Assembly: GCF_033558715.1 (NCBI RefSeq)
Contig: NZ_CP114606.1
Coordinates: 1,736,001 to 1,800,000, forward strand
Direction of reading: 5' to 3'
DNA from: Acinetobacter sp. YWS30-1
GTDB lineage: Bacteria > Pseudomonadota > Gammaproteobacteria > Pseudomonadales > Moraxellaceae
Length of the DNA: 64,000 bases
This document shows, in pieces, positions 17,428 to 26,706 of the stretch. How positions within the stretch are numbered: position 1 is the first letter of the stretch; every line of letters begins with the position of its first letter. The translations under genes were made by a program, and so were the position numbers. Below the pieces are notes generated by a model. That model had not been told where the DNA came from, searched no databases, and saw nothing but the letters and a program-made list of their open reading frames with translations.

Positions 17428-18726
17428 TTAGTGCTTTAACAGCAAATTTGGGTCCATAGTCTGAACCATCTGCAAACGCTGATCTGCATAGATATCTGTA
17501 TACGGCGCCAGAATTCTCATGAAACGGTCGAAATACAGCATTTGCTTGAACAATAAAGCAAAGTCACGTGGGAAACGAATGCCATGACGTTCACCGACTG
17601 CTACCATATCCATCATGATATCGTTGAGATCTGCAGGGCTTGAAGTTAATAGATCCTGAGGATCAGCTAACATCACACCACTAAATAAACGTTCAAGATC
17701 AGCCGCAAGCACTTTGGTATCAATCTCAACTGCAGTCATACCCATTTTCAGCATATTCTCTGCCATCAGGGTATAATTGGTATGCTGCAAGGCATCCATA
17801 AAGGCCATACACGCTGTCCAGACTTCTGGTTTAAGCTGGCCGACAATACCAAAATCAATAAAGCCCACACGACCATCTTCAAGCAGCATCAGATTACCCG
17901 CGTGTAAATCAGCATGGAAACTGTTACACATCATCAGGCTGCCAAACCAGGTGTTCATTGCAGTGATGAGAACCTGTGACGGGTCTTTAGCGACCTTTTT
18001 CACCACTTCAAAATCAGTCAGTGGCACGCCATATAAACGTTGCATGGTCAGCACACGACGTGTTGAATATTGATGATAAACCTTAGGAGCAGTTGCTGCT
18101 TTATTGTTGGTGATATTCAGATAATTGACGAAATCATCCAGATTTTGTGCTTCCTCGATGAAGTCAACCTCACGCACCATTCGGGTTTTGATTTCTTCGA
18201 CAATATCTGCCAATGACGCAAATTTTACTTTCGGCACTGCTTTTTCCAGCAGTTTGGTCGCCCAATGCAATACATTTAAATCGGTATATAGAATTGTTTC
18301 CACACCCGGCTTTTGTACTTTAATAACTACATCTTCACCAGAAACCAGCTTGGCCGCATGTACCTGTGCAATGGAAGCAGAAGCCAGTGGTGTTTCTTCA
18401 ATTGAGGCAAAGATTTCATCCAAGTTTCGGCCAGAAAACTCTGATGCTAGCACTTCCTGGATATAGCTGAATGGCAAGGTCGGTGTTTGATCCAGACAGC
18501 CCTGAAACTCTTCCACATATTCACGCGGAAACAGCGACGGCGTACTGGCAATAAACTGACCAAGCTTGATATAGGTTGAGCCTAAAGACTCAAATGTTTC
18601 ACGCATGAGTTTGGCATTACTTGGCTTTTCAGTGGCATATTTAATGCCGGCCTTCGCCGCAACTACTGCGGTTTCACCCATACGGGCAACCGAACGTATT
18701 CCATCTAACCAGATATTTTTTTTCAT
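17428..18726 (-). CDS. ABC1/AarF (UbiB-family) atypical kinase-like protein
   Basis: This is a 432-residue member of the UbiB/ADCK protein-kinase-like family. It carries the family-specific K54-x-G-Q57 motif (YIKLGQFIAS), the Ala/Ser-rich nucleotide loop before AQVH (about 115-123), K136 in VVIKVQKPG, the catalytic-loop DLHAGN (D273) and DFG (D291). UbiB homologues act as ATPases supporting ubiquinone synthesis. This one lacks the C-terminal transmembrane helices of E. coli UbiB (about 546 residues), so it is a paralogue rather than UbiB itself. It appears monocistronic. The substrate is unknown. Confidence 0.85.
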   Translation of the reverse strand: MKKNIWLDGIRSVARMGETAVVAAKAGIKYATEKPSNAKLMRETFESLGSTYIKLGQFIASTPSLFPREYVEEFQGCLDQTPTLPFSYIQEVLASEFSGRNLDEIFASIEETPLASASIAQVHAAKLVSGEDVVIKVQKPGVETILYTDLNVLHWATKLLEKAVPKVKFASLADIVEEIKTRMVREVDFIEEAQNLDDFVNYLNITNNKAATAPKVYHQYSTRRVLTMQRLYGVPLTDFEVVKKVAKDPSQVLITAMNTWFGSLMMCNSFHADLHAGNLMLLEDGRVGFIDFGIVGQLKPEVWTACMAFMDALQHTNYTLMAENMLKMGMTAVEIDTKVLAADLERLFSGVMLADPQDLLTSSPADLNDIMMDMVAVGERHGIRFPRDFALLFKQMLYFDRFMRILAPYTDIYADQRLQMVQTMDPNLLLKH

Positions 18727-18784
18727 AATGTCTTAGGAAAAATTAATTACATGCAGTGTAGCAAAAAAATTAAATTTTGCAGGC

Positions 18785-19570
18785 CTATCTTGCCTGACAG
18801 ACCGGGCAATCTGTATCTTTTTCGAAACTTAAAATGCGCTGTTTGAAACTCAGACCATCCCAGAGTAGAAGTTTCTGTCTAAGTGGCATTTTACCCAGGC
18901 CTAAATAAAGCAATGCATGATGAGCTTGCAAACTCGCCATCACATTTGGCGTAGTCGCCAAGACGCCTGAGTCTGCACAACGCAAACTGGTATCAGCCTG
19001 ATGTTCAGGTGGAAACAGGCAGGCATAGCAAGCTGAATCCCCTTCCATCATGAACAGTTGCCCTTGCAAACCAATCGCAGAAGCACTGATTAAAGGCACA
19101 TTCAGTTTTACACAGCTTTGATTGATCAGATAACGTGTCTCGAACTGATCACATCCATCCAGCACCAGATCTTGATGTTCAATGATACTTTCTGCATTTT
19201 CAGTTGTTAAAGCCTGATTAATATATTCAACCTGAACATTCGGATTAATCTGAGCCAGCCTTTTCGCGAGTATTTCTGCCTTATAAAAGCCTAAATCATT
19301 TGGCGTAAATGCCAGTTGTCGTTGTAGATTACTCATCTCGATGGTATCAGGATCAATCAGAGTAATTTTGCCTACACCCGCTCGTGCCAGAAGTTCTGCC
19401 AAGGCACAACCAATCCCGCCACACCCCACGATACAGATATTAGAAAATTTCAGCTTTTCCTGTGCTTCAATATCCCAACCATCCAGAAGAATCTGGCGAC
19501 TATATAAGTGCAATTCAGCATCGGTGAGTTCAAACTCTGGGGATATGGCATCCATAGTCGATATAGACAA
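18785..19570 (-). CDS. ThiF/MoeB/HesA-family adenylyltransferase
   Basis: This is a 261-residue E1-like enzyme that would adenylate the C-terminal Gly of a ubiquitin-like sulfur carrier (MoaD or ThiS). The Rossmann motif GCGGIG is at 49-54, followed by the acidic LIDPD and NLQRQ. Two Cys pairs (CYAC near 203-206 and the C-terminal CPVC) form the expected structural zinc site. There is no fused rhodanese domain, so it resembles E. coli MoeB or ThiF more than MoeZ. Which pathway it serves cannot be told here. The TTG at 19570 has an AAGGA 6-7 bases upstream; an ATG five codons in (19555) has none. Confidence 0.88.
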   Translation of the reverse strand: MSISTMDAISPEFELTDAELHLYSRQILLDGWDIEAQEKLKFSNICIVGCGGIGCALAELLARAGVGKITLIDPDTIEMSNLQRQLAFTPNDLGFYKAEILAKRLAQINPNVQVEYINQALTTENAESIIEHQDLVLDGCDQFETRYLINQSCVKLNVPLISASAIGLQGQLFMMEGDSACYACLFPPEHQADTSLRCADSGVLATTPNVMASLQAHHALLYLGLGKMPLRQKLLLWDGLSFKQRILSFEKDTDCPVCQAR

Positions 19571-19594
19571 CGTCGTTCCTTGTTTCGAAGATTT

Positions 19595-19783
19595 TTAAGA
19601 AGCATGTGCCACAAAAAGTGCATTTACCGAAATTTCAATATGCGGATAAATCTCGAGCAAATTAACTTCTCTGCGCATAAACAGCAAATCAATAAATGGC
19701 TTGGCAATACTAGCGCTAAATAGCATATCAGTTAAATGCTCCGTATCAAGCTGATAGTGTCCTAATAAATATGTAATAGTCAT
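19595..19783 (-). CDS. Possible 62-residue hypothetical protein upstream of the ThiF-type gene
   Basis: An ATG-started ORF lies 24 bases upstream of the ThiF-type gene on the same strand (MTITYLLGHYQL..., ending ALFVAHAS). It has no recognisable domain and does not end in Gly-Gly, so it is not a ThiS/MoaD carrier. The ribosome binding site is poor. The only support is position and strand; it may be non-coding. Confidence 0.3.
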   Translation of the reverse strand: MTITYLLGHYQLDTEHLTDMLFSASIAKPFIDLLFMRREVNLLEIYPHIEISVNALFVAHAS

Positions 19784-20040
19784 ATTATGAATGCACTTAA
19801 CTTGATCTATATGCCACTTAATTTATTCACGTATTACATCTTCCTGGAACCTCGTTCTTCTATTCTTTTATCACCCTGTAACTATCTTTCGCTTGTTTAG
19901 CACTTCTGTAGCGGCTGCCTGCAATTCGGTAGGAAAATGTATCAGTTCAGTGAGACCCTCTGTATCCATTCCTAAATATGATTAAGCTGCTTAAGGAATA
20001 GTAATTATCCTCGCTTTCAAAAATAGTATGGAGCATATAG

Positions 20041-20550
20041 ATGAACGAACAAAATCAGCATAATAATCGTGAAAAATTATGGGAACTAATCAAAGATGTA
20101 CGTTACACCATGATCAGCCATGTGACCGAAAGTCAGGAAATTCATTCTCAGCCGATGACCATGCTCAATTCTGAGCAAATGAATGAGGATCAGAATTTGT
20201 ATTTCATCATGCGTGATACTAATGATCTGGTGAAAGCTGCCAATACTGGTCGTACTCAGATCGGCCTGTCTTTCGCTAAACCTTCTGATGGTATTTATGT
20301 GTCAATTAGTGCAAATGCACAGATCAGTACTGACCGTATTCTGATTGAAAAATTATGGAATCCATGGGCAGAAAACTGGTTTGAAGGTAAAGATGATCCT
20401 AGCGTGCGTGTACTGATTGCTGAAGCTGAAAGTGCAGAATACTGGAATGTCACCGATAACAAAGTAACGCAGCTATTTAAGGCATTAAAAGGTGGTGTGA
20501 CTGGCGAAGCTGGGGAACCAGATGCTGAGCACAAAAAAGTTGATCTATAA
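20041..20550 (+). CDS. Pyridoxamine 5'-phosphate oxidase-fold (general stress protein 26-like) protein
   Basis: This is a 169-residue split-barrel flavin-binding-type protein. The sequence NREKLWELIKDVRYTMISHV, then SQPMTMLNSEQM, LYFIMRDTNDLVKAA and the C-terminal aromatic LWNPWAENWFEGKDDPSVRVL follow the GSP26/YzzA pattern. These proteins probably bind FMN or a related cofactor and are linked to stress responses; the substrate is unknown. The C-terminus ends in an acidic, lysine-containing tail. It is a monocistronic gene with its own promoter region and terminator. Confidence 0.85.
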   Translation: MNEQNQHNNREKLWELIKDVRYTMISHVTESQEIHSQPMTMLNSEQMNEDQNLYFIMRDTNDLVKAANTGRTQIGLSFAKPSDGIYVSISANAQISTDRILIEKLWNPWAENWFEGKDDPSVRVLIAEAESAEYWNVTDNKVTQLFKALKGGVTGEAGEPDAEHKKVDL

Positions 20551-20573
20551 GTAAATAAGAATTCCACCTTCAA

Positions 20574-20603
20574 TTTAGCCTCTTATTAAGAGGCTAAATT
20601 TTT
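20574..20603 (+). terminator. Terminator of the PNPOx-fold gene
   Basis: An 11-bp perfect stem (TTTAGCCTCTT / AAGAGGCTAAA, ATT loop) is followed by a T-run, 24 bases past the stop. Confidence 0.85.
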
Positions 20604-20692
20604 GATTTATTTTATTTAAAAGATGAATAGTATTACATTGTAATGACAATTATTTTCTCTGATTAATTCGAACATAAACAAATTAATCGTAT

Positions 20693-20717
20693 AAAAAAGG
20701 CCGCAATTGCGACCTTT
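20693..20717 (-). terminator. Terminator of the acyl-CoA synthetase cluster
   Basis: An AAGGCCGC / GCGACCTT stem with an AATT loop (one G-U pair) carries an A-run at 20693-20698 that reads as a U-tract on the minus strand. It lies 23 bases past the synthetase stop. Confidence 0.7.
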
Positions 20718-20739
20718 TCAATATATTTAAATGAATATA

Positions 20740-22386
20740 TTAACTGACCTGTTTAATGCCTTGAATCTTAGCAATTTCCTGTTGTTTAAGCAGATTACGC
20801 TGAATTTTACCGCTAGATGTTTTAGGTAAATCACTTACAAACTCAATCTCTTTCGGATAGGCATGTTTAGATAAACGGGAACGTACATAGTTTTGCAATT
20901 TCAGCATCAGTTCTTCACTAGCGGCATATTGTGATTTAAGCACTACAAAGGCTTTCACAATTTCGGTACGTTCCGGATCTGGCTTTCCAACCACAGCGGA
21001 CTCCAACACCTCTTCACACTCCAGCAAGGTACTCTCTACATCAAAAGGTCCAACTCGATAACCCGAAGTCGTAATGACATCATCCGCACGACCAATGAAA
21101 TCTATTCCACCATGTTCATTCAGTTTTACGGTATCTCCTGTTAAATAGTACTGTCCCACAAAGGCTTTCCGATTATTACCGCCATAGCCTTCAAACCACA
21201 TCAAAGGTGAGGCTGAGTAGTCCATGGCCAAAGTACCAATACCACCTTTTTCGACTTCCTGATGCTCTTTATTTAAAACTGCAAAACGATGTCCTGGAAT
21301 GGCAAAGCCAGCAGAACCGATTTTCTTGTGATGCTCCAGCGCATGATGATTGGCAATCACCATCCCAAGTTCAGTCTGTCCATACTGGTCGTAGATATTC
21401 ACGTCCATTTCATGATTAAACCACTGAATGACTTCAGGCGTTAATGGCTCACCTGCACTACTGACCACACGTAAACACGAGCTAATCTCAGCATCAAATT
21501 TTTCCTTAAAGCCATAGAACATCCGGAACGCGGTTGGAGAACCGGTCAGGTTATTTACCCGATATTTTTTAATGACTTCAACAGCATTGTCTACGCTAAA
21601 GGCACGTTCATCCAGAATGATGCTATGCCCCAAACTTAATGGACCTGCAATTCCATAATACAGACCATAAGCCCAACCCGGATCTGCCAGATTCCAGAAA
21701 GTATCTTCGTCACGTAAATCTACGGCGTGCAGCATATAGCCTTTAAATGCCAGTAAAGCTTTAAGTGGTACAGGCACTGATTTTGCAAGTCCCGTTGTAC
21801 CCGAAGTAAACATCATCAGGAAAATGTCACTAAAACGCCCCTGAACCGGCTCAAACTCAGTTGGATATTGCTTCAGTTCAGTCCAGAAATCTGCATCCTG
21901 ATTGATACTTTCAGGCGTTTGATGGACGGTTAAAATATGTGGAATATCTAGATCATTCAGTTTCGCACGCTGTTCCTGATTGGTAATAATGAGTCGGGTA
22001 TGTGCGGTATTAATACGATGCTCGATTGCCTTGCTTTCAAAAGCGGTAAATAAAGGCTGATAAATCGCACCAATACGCCAGGTGGCTAGAATGGTAATTA
22101 ATAATTCTGGGGTTCGTGGGAGCAGTCCGGCAATACAGTCTCCTGCTTGTAAACCCAGTGAGGTCATATAATGAGCCAATTGTCCTGAAGCCTCAGCCAA
22201 TTGTTCAAAAGTCCAATATTGGGTCTTGCCATTTTTACCTTCCCAGATTAACGCGATCCGGTTTTGTCCCAGAAAACGTCCACAGCATTCTGTATAGGCA
22301 TTGAGTGAATCTGGCGTTCCTGCCAGATGTTGTTGAACCATAGTGTCAAAATCAAATTCACGATACGCTTGTTCTAGTGTCTTCAT
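20740..22386 (-). CDS. AMP-dependent acyl-CoA synthetase
   Basis: This ANL-superfamily enzyme activates a carboxylic acid to its acyl-CoA via an acyl-AMP. Visible motifs are the P-loop TSGTTGLAKS, YDQYGQTELG, the hinge LTGDTV...FIGRADDVITTSGYRVGP, and the C-terminal catalytic lysine in PKTSSGKIQR. About 548 residues is typical of the acetyl/medium-chain synthetase subgroup; the acid is not predictable. GTG and ATG codons stand in tandem (22387 and 22384). I take the ATG, with GAGG about 9 bases upstream. It lies last in a minus-strand cluster with an acyl-CoA dehydrogenase and an SDR, which suggests catabolism of a specific short or branched acyl chain. Confidence 0.9.
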   Translation of the reverse strand: MKTLEQAYREFDFDTMVQQHLAGTPDSLNAYTECCGRFLGQNRIALIWEGKNGKTQYWTFEQLAEASGQLAHYMTSLGLQAGDCIAGLLPRTPELLITILATWRIGAIYQPLFTAFESKAIEHRINTAHTRLIITNQEQRAKLNDLDIPHILTVHQTPESINQDADFWTELKQYPTEFEPVQGRFSDIFLMMFTSGTTGLAKSVPVPLKALLAFKGYMLHAVDLRDEDTFWNLADPGWAYGLYYGIAGPLSLGHSIILDERAFSVDNAVEVIKKYRVNNLTGSPTAFRMFYGFKEKFDAEISSCLRVVSSAGEPLTPEVIQWFNHEMDVNIYDQYGQTELGMVIANHHALEHHKKIGSAGFAIPGHRFAVLNKEHQEVEKGGIGTLAMDYSASPLMWFEGYGGNNRKAFVGQYYLTGDTVKLNEHGGIDFIGRADDVITTSGYRVGPFDVESTLLECEEVLESAVVGKPDPERTEIVKAFVVLKSQYAASEELMLKLQNYVRSRLSKHAYPKEIEFVSDLPKTSSGKIQRNLLKQQEIAKIQGIKQVS

Positions 22387-22490
22387 CACGACAACCTCTA
22401 TTCCGTTTATAAACAGACTTTATGTCTGTGTCCGTTGTATTTGTTGTTCTGTCTACCGTCTGCGAATTCCATTGCAATGCCGGTTTTATA

Positions 22491-22518
22491 TAACATGCCC
22501 TATTGCTAGGACATGTTA
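22491..22518. other. Imperfect intergenic stem-loop (acyl-CoA dehydrogenase to synthetase)
   Basis: Arms TAACATGCCCTA and TAGGACATGTTA (11 of 12 pairs) flank a TTGC loop in the 250-base gap. No T-run follows on either strand, so it is not a standard terminator. A second smaller inverted repeat (ACAGAC-N5-GTCTGT, 22413-22429) lies just upstream of the synthetase start. Confidence 0.6.
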
Positions 22519-22640
22519 GGTGTCACTCTACTGAGTCACTTTTCGCTTTATCAATAATTGACCATGTTTTATAGACCATCACAATTTCCATCTCCCTCAA
22601 ATGAGCTGCAGGATTTGAACAGTCGGCTATTTCATGACTT

Positions 22641-23777
22641 TTAAACTTTGCTCACTTCCCGGGCAATGACCAGACGCTGAATATCTGATGCACCTTCATA
22701 AATCTGGCTCACTCTGACATCACGGTAAATACGTTCAACCGGGAAATCTGAGACATAGCCATAACCGCCATGAATCTGAATCGCATCCGAGCAGACTCGC
22801 TCTGCTATAGTCGAAGCAAACAGTTTAGCCATGGACGCTTCTTTTAAGCATGGTAATCCTGCATCTTTAAGCGTTGCTGCATGTAAGACGAGTTGTCTTG
22901 CTGCCTCAATCTGGGTGGCCATATCTGCGAGACGGAATGCTACTGCCTGATGCTGCACCAGCTCTACACCAAAAGATTTACGTTCATTGGCATATTCAAC
23001 AGCAGCATCCAGTGCAGCTCGTGCCATACCTACAGATTGTGCTGCGATCCCGATCCGGCCAGATTCCAGATTAGACAAGGCAATCTTGTAGCCGTCACCT
23101 TCTTGACCTAACAGGTTCTCAGCCGGAATCCGGCATTGATCAAAAATAATGGTCGCGGTATCGGAACAATGCTGCCCCATTTTTTCTTCCAGATTCGAGA
23201 CGATATATCCTGGACTATCGGTAGGTACCAAGAAACATGAGATTCCTTTCTTGCCCGCAGATTTATCTGTCACTGCAAATACCAGTGCAATCTGGGCATG
23301 CTTACCGGTAGTAATAAACTGCTTGGTGCCATTTAATACCCATTCATCGCCATCACGTTCTGCCTTACATTCTAGTGCGCTGGCATCGGAACCGGCTTGA
23401 GGTTCCGTCAGGCAGAAACACCCCAACCATTCACCGGTCGCCAGTTTGGTCAGGTATTTCTGCTTTTGTTCCTCGGTACCATAACGCTGGGTAATCCCGC
23501 AAGGCAGTGAATTCTGCACACTGACAATGGTCGAGATGGCTCCATCTCCAGCAGCGATTTCCTCAAGAGCCAGTACCAGCGACACATAGTCCAGGCCTGC
23601 TCCACCCCATTGTTCAGACACGGTCATACCGAGTGCACCGAGTGCACCGAGTTCTTTCAATTCTTGTGCTGGAAATTGAGCCGTTTTATCCCTTAGACCA
23701 GCGGTAGGTTTCAGTTTTTGCTGCGAATAGTTTCGCATCATCTCCTGAATCATTTTCTGTTCGTCATTTAAAAGCAC
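22641..23777 (-). CDS. Acyl-CoA dehydrogenase
   Basis: This FAD-dependent enzyme introduces a trans-2 double bond into acyl-CoA and passes electrons to ETF. At 378 residues it is full length for the short/medium/branched-chain class. It shows the family signatures LTEPQAGSD, the FAD-binding WVLNGTKQFIT, QIHGGYGYVSDFPVER, and the catalytic-base segment IYEGASDIQR with E361. The start is GTG at 23777 with AAGGGA about 8 bases upstream. It is cotranscribed in direction with the upstream SDR and downstream acyl-CoA synthetase, although gaps of 92 and 254 bases separate them. Confidence 0.93.
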   Translation of the reverse strand: MLLNDEQKMIQEMMRNYSQQKLKPTAGLRDKTAQFPAQELKELGALGALGMTVSEQWGGAGLDYVSLVLALEEIAAGDGAISTIVSVQNSLPCGITQRYGTEEQKQKYLTKLATGEWLGCFCLTEPQAGSDASALECKAERDGDEWVLNGTKQFITTGKHAQIALVFAVTDKSAGKKGISCFLVPTDSPGYIVSNLEEKMGQHCSDTATIIFDQCRIPAENLLGQEGDGYKIALSNLESGRIGIAAQSVGMARAALDAAVEYANERKSFGVELVQHQAVAFRLADMATQIEAARQLVLHAATLKDAGLPCLKEASMAKLFASTIAERVCSDAIQIHGGYGYVSDFPVERIYRDVRVSQIYEGASDIQRLVIAREVSKV

Positions 23778-23869
23778 TGCGTATATCCCTTACTTATCTT
23801 TTAATTTTCCATATAGAGTGAATAAACCTATCTACTCTGACTTTTGTATTTTGCTTCGTTGGCTCGAAC

Positions 23870-24640
23870 TTATTTTGGAGCCATACGGATGGCGCCATCC
23901 AGACGAATCACTTCACCGTTCAGATAGCTATTTTCGAAGATATGACCTACTAACTGGGCAAACTCCTGAGGTTTGGCCAGACGTGGTGGAAATGGAACCA
24001 TCTGCCCCAGAGCATCCTGTACATTTTGCGGCATGCCTTTCAGCATTGGGGTTTCCATAATGCCGGGTGCAATGGTCATGACACGAATCGCTTCACGCGC
24101 CAACTCACGTGCTAGTGGCAGCGTCATCGCAACGACCGCACCTTTAGACGCAGAGTAAGCTGTCTGACCAATCTGACCATCAAAGGCTGCAACTGAAGCC
24201 GTATTCACAATCACGCCACGCTCTTCTTCATCGGTTTGCAGCTCATACTTCCCGATTAAAGCCGCCGCAAAACGAAGCATATTGAATGTGCCACTTACAT
24301 TGATATTCAACACTTTCTGGAACATTGCCAGTTCATGGATTCCATTTTTGCCTAGCACTTTGGCAGAAGGTGCAATACCAGCACAGTTCACCAAGCCATT
24401 GAGTTGGCCATACTGGTTTTCAACATGACTAAAGAAAGCTTCAACCGCCTGCTCATCCGTTACATCCAGTTGTACAAATTCAGCCTGCTCACCCAGTTGC
24501 TGTTGTAAAACATTGCCCTGCTCCTGGTTCATATCGACCAAAATCACTTTTGCACCCTGGTCCACCAGATGAGTCGCTGTGGCTGCACCCAGACCTGATG
24601 CACCACCAGTTACCACAATCACTTTTCCCTGAATTTTCAT
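23870..24640 (-). CDS. SDR-family 3-hydroxyacyl-CoA dehydrogenase-like protein
   Basis: This is a 256-residue NAD-dependent short-chain dehydrogenase. The N-terminal TGGASGLG cofactor motif, the NCAGIAPS segment, and the active-site serine region (VNTASVAAFDGQIGQTAY) with YSASK are all intact. The sequence resembles the type II 3-hydroxyacyl-CoA dehydrogenase (HSD10-like) branch, including APGIMETPML and the C-terminal LDGAIRMAPK. Together with the acyl-CoA dehydrogenase and synthetase it could perform two oxidative steps of beta-oxidation; substrate specificity is inference. AGGAC lies about 8 bases before the ATG. It is divergent from the AraC-type regulator. Confidence 0.9.
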   Translation of the reverse strand: MKIQGKVIVVTGGASGLGAATATHLVDQGAKVILVDMNQEQGNVLQQQLGEQAEFVQLDVTDEQAVEAFFSHVENQYGQLNGLVNCAGIAPSAKVLGKNGIHELAMFQKVLNINVSGTFNMLRFAAALIGKYELQTDEEERGVIVNTASVAAFDGQIGQTAYSASKGAVVAMTLPLARELAREAIRVMTIAPGIMETPMLKGMPQNVQDALGQMVPFPPRLAKPQEFAQLVGHIFENSYLNGEVIRLDGAIRMAPK

Positions 24641-24778
24641 GTTAATGTCCTGTTCCTATTTTTATGACAAGCTACGACTTAATAGGCAGAGTAAACAGAG
24701 ATTTTATTCTGTACAATTTCCAAATGTTGCATCTTCACTGATGGATTTGGACAATAAAGAAGGGATATCTGACTGGCT

Positions 24779-25801
24779 ATGCATTTACCAGCCTTGGAAT
24801 ATAGTAAGGGAACCATTTCGATTGATCTGGTTCATGAAGCACTGCTGAATGCCAAAGCACAGCATTATGATATTGCTGAGATTTTAACTAAGGCTGCCAT
24901 TCCATTAGAGATTCTTCATTCCGCTAAAGCACGGGTGTCAGTGGCGCAGTATGCCGCGCTATGGACTGCACTTGCCGATAGCATGAATGACGAATTTTTT
25001 GGCATGGACAGCCATCCAATGCGCCGTGGCAGTTTCAAACTCTTGTCAAAAATGCTGTTACAGACCGATACGCTGGAAAAAGCTCTGCAGCAAATCCTGC
25101 AATTTTTTAATCTGATTCTGGATGATCTGCACAGCACACTGATGGTCGAAGAAAACTTTGCCTATATCGTGATCTATGACCAGAACCAGACCAAGCGCAT
25201 GTTTAGTTATGCAACCTATCTAATGCTGATTCATACCCTGCTATGCTGGTTAAGCGGACAGCGGGTTTTACTTAATCAGATTCAACTGAAATGTGCCGCA
25301 CCACTCGATGATTTTGATTATAAAGTCCGTTTTTGTGAGCAGATTGAATATCAGGCCAGTGAAAACTATATCCAGTTTGATGCAGCCTATTTGCAGCTCC
25401 CAGTAAAACAGGATCAAACCTCCTGGTATCAGTTTATTCAACAGACTCCGCATAACCTGCTAGTTCGCTTTAAAAATCCTTATGCGCTAAGTGCACAGAT
25501 CCGCAAACAGCTTTTAAAAGTACCTCCGGCTGAATGGCTTGAACTGAATGAGCTTGCTTTGAAAATGAATATGTCTGAAGCCACCATGCAACGGCGTCTT
25601 AAAAATGAAGGTGTGACTTATCAACAGCTCAAAAATGAAATTCGTCGTGATACAGCCATTGAACTATTAACCCGTACGGATCAAAGTTTGCAGGACATCA
25701 GTGATCAGCTTAACTTCCAGGAAGTCAGTGCTTTTCATCGTGCCTTTAAAAAATGGACAGGGGTTAGTCCAGGTGCCTATAGACAAAATATTACTAGATA
25801 A
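24779..25801 (+). CDS. AraC-family transcriptional regulator (arabinose-binding-like N-domain)
   Basis: This is a 340-residue regulator. The N-terminal about 200 residues match the pattern of the 'arabinose-binding domain of AraC transcription regulator' type (SVAQYAALWTALADSMNDEFFG, then GSFKLLSKMLL), and the C-terminal about 95 residues carry two HTH motifs (ALKMNMSEATMQRRLKNEG and ISDQLNFQEVSAFHRAFKKWTGVSPGAYR). It is transcribed divergently from the SDR/acyl-CoA dehydrogenase/synthetase cluster with a 138-base shared promoter region, so it probably controls that cluster in response to an acyl or acyl-CoA ligand (inference). Confidence 0.9.
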   Translation: MHLPALEYSKGTISIDLVHEALLNAKAQHYDIAEILTKAAIPLEILHSAKARVSVAQYAALWTALADSMNDEFFGMDSHPMRRGSFKLLSKMLLQTDTLEKALQQILQFFNLILDDLHSTLMVEENFAYIVIYDQNQTKRMFSYATYLMLIHTLLCWLSGQRVLLNQIQLKCAAPLDDFDYKVRFCEQIEYQASENYIQFDAAYLQLPVKQDQTSWYQFIQQTPHNLLVRFKNPYALSAQIRKQLLKVPPAEWLELNELALKMNMSEATMQRRLKNEGVTYQQLKNEIRRDTAIELLTRTDQSLQDISDQLNFQEVSAFHRAFKKWTGVSPGAYRQNITR

Positions 25802-26029
25802 TTTATATTTAATAAGACTTAAAAACGATTAAAATTTAGCATATAAATTTAAATTTATATTTTCTCAACAGTTATATTTTTCAAGGCTTACAGCCCAAAA
25901 ATAGAGGACTGAACGGTCATCCATAATGCTTTGCATTCCCTATTAATATAGTTTATTTTTCAATCAATTTTTAGTGCTTCACTTTTGGCTGTACTCCCTT
26001 TCCCTCTTTCCTTGTTGAAGGTATTTTCC

Positions 26030-26383
26030 ATGTTAAAGATGACTGATGTTCTTGGACAAAATCTTGTTCAAAACTTCGCCCAGGCTTTAGTTTCTTCGAC
26101 CGATCTTAATGCAGAGCAATTGAATCAAGGCATCTTGAATGCGTCTGATTCTGCCCTCAAAGATGCTATTGTGCACTTCTTTAACCAGATTGATGCCACT
26201 GAAGCTGCGAAATCGCTTGAAATTCCGGCTGAGCGCATCGTTGCATTACAACAAGGTATTGCACTGAAAGATGAACAATATCTTGCTGATACTGCCAAAG
26301 TCGTGGCTCTTTGCCTGGCAATGGAAACTGGTAGCCTAGATCAAGTCGAGGTTTATGACTGTCTGCAAGACTACCCAATGTAA
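26030..26383 (+). CDS. Hypothetical protein, 117 residues
   Basis: I do not recognise this protein. It is predicted all-helical, Ala/Gln-rich, without signal peptide or membrane segment (MLKMTDVLGQNLVQNFAQAL..., ending YDCLQDYPM). The ATG at 26030 is preferred: GAAGG lies 9 bases upstream, whereas a TTG at 25985 would add a Pro/Leu-rich stretch with no ribosome binding site. It is monocistronic with a strong terminator. Its helical, soluble character would fit a small regulatory or adaptor protein, but no function is claimed. Confidence 0.7.
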   Translation: MLKMTDVLGQNLVQNFAQALVSSTDLNAEQLNQGILNASDSALKDAIVHFFNQIDATEAAKSLEIPAERIVALQQGIALKDEQYLADTAKVVALCLAMETGSLDQVEVYDCLQDYPM

Positions 26384-26411
26384 GCTATCCAGATTGATAA
26401 AATAGTGACTC

Positions 26412-26442
26412 AAAAAGCGATGCTAATGCATCGCTTTTTTTA
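26412..26442 (+). terminator. Terminator after the 117-residue gene
   Basis: An AAAAAGCGATGC / GCATCGCTTTTT stem with a short TAAT loop is followed by T residues. Confidence 0.85.
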
Positions 26443-26654
26443 TGGCACTCGTTATTTATAAAACTTCCTACTGCAAAGACGAATGATTAAAAAAACAGCT
26501 TATCAATTTACGCCATACCATTTTTAAAATTTTATCTAAGCAAAACCTTTCTATTCTTTATTTAATAAATTCAAATAAAAACAAATACCTATATTTAAAG
26601 CTGTTAATTATTTCATTTTTTGATTTGATTATCTTTTTTTCTTTTTTGTGTGCT

Positions 26655-26670
26655 TATCGATTTATCGATA
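26655..26670. promoter_or_regulatory. Inverted repeat upstream of the sulfonate-type binding protein gene
   Basis: The perfect inverted repeat TATCGA-TTTA-TCGATA lies 37 bases before the start of the binding-protein gene. The same TATCGA/TCGATA half-sites recur before the luciferase-like monooxygenase gene (33325-33342) with a 6-base spacer. It is a candidate operator only. Confidence 0.35.
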
Positions 26671-26706
26671 TGAATGTAAAAAATTTAATTCAAGATTGAG
26701 ATATTC

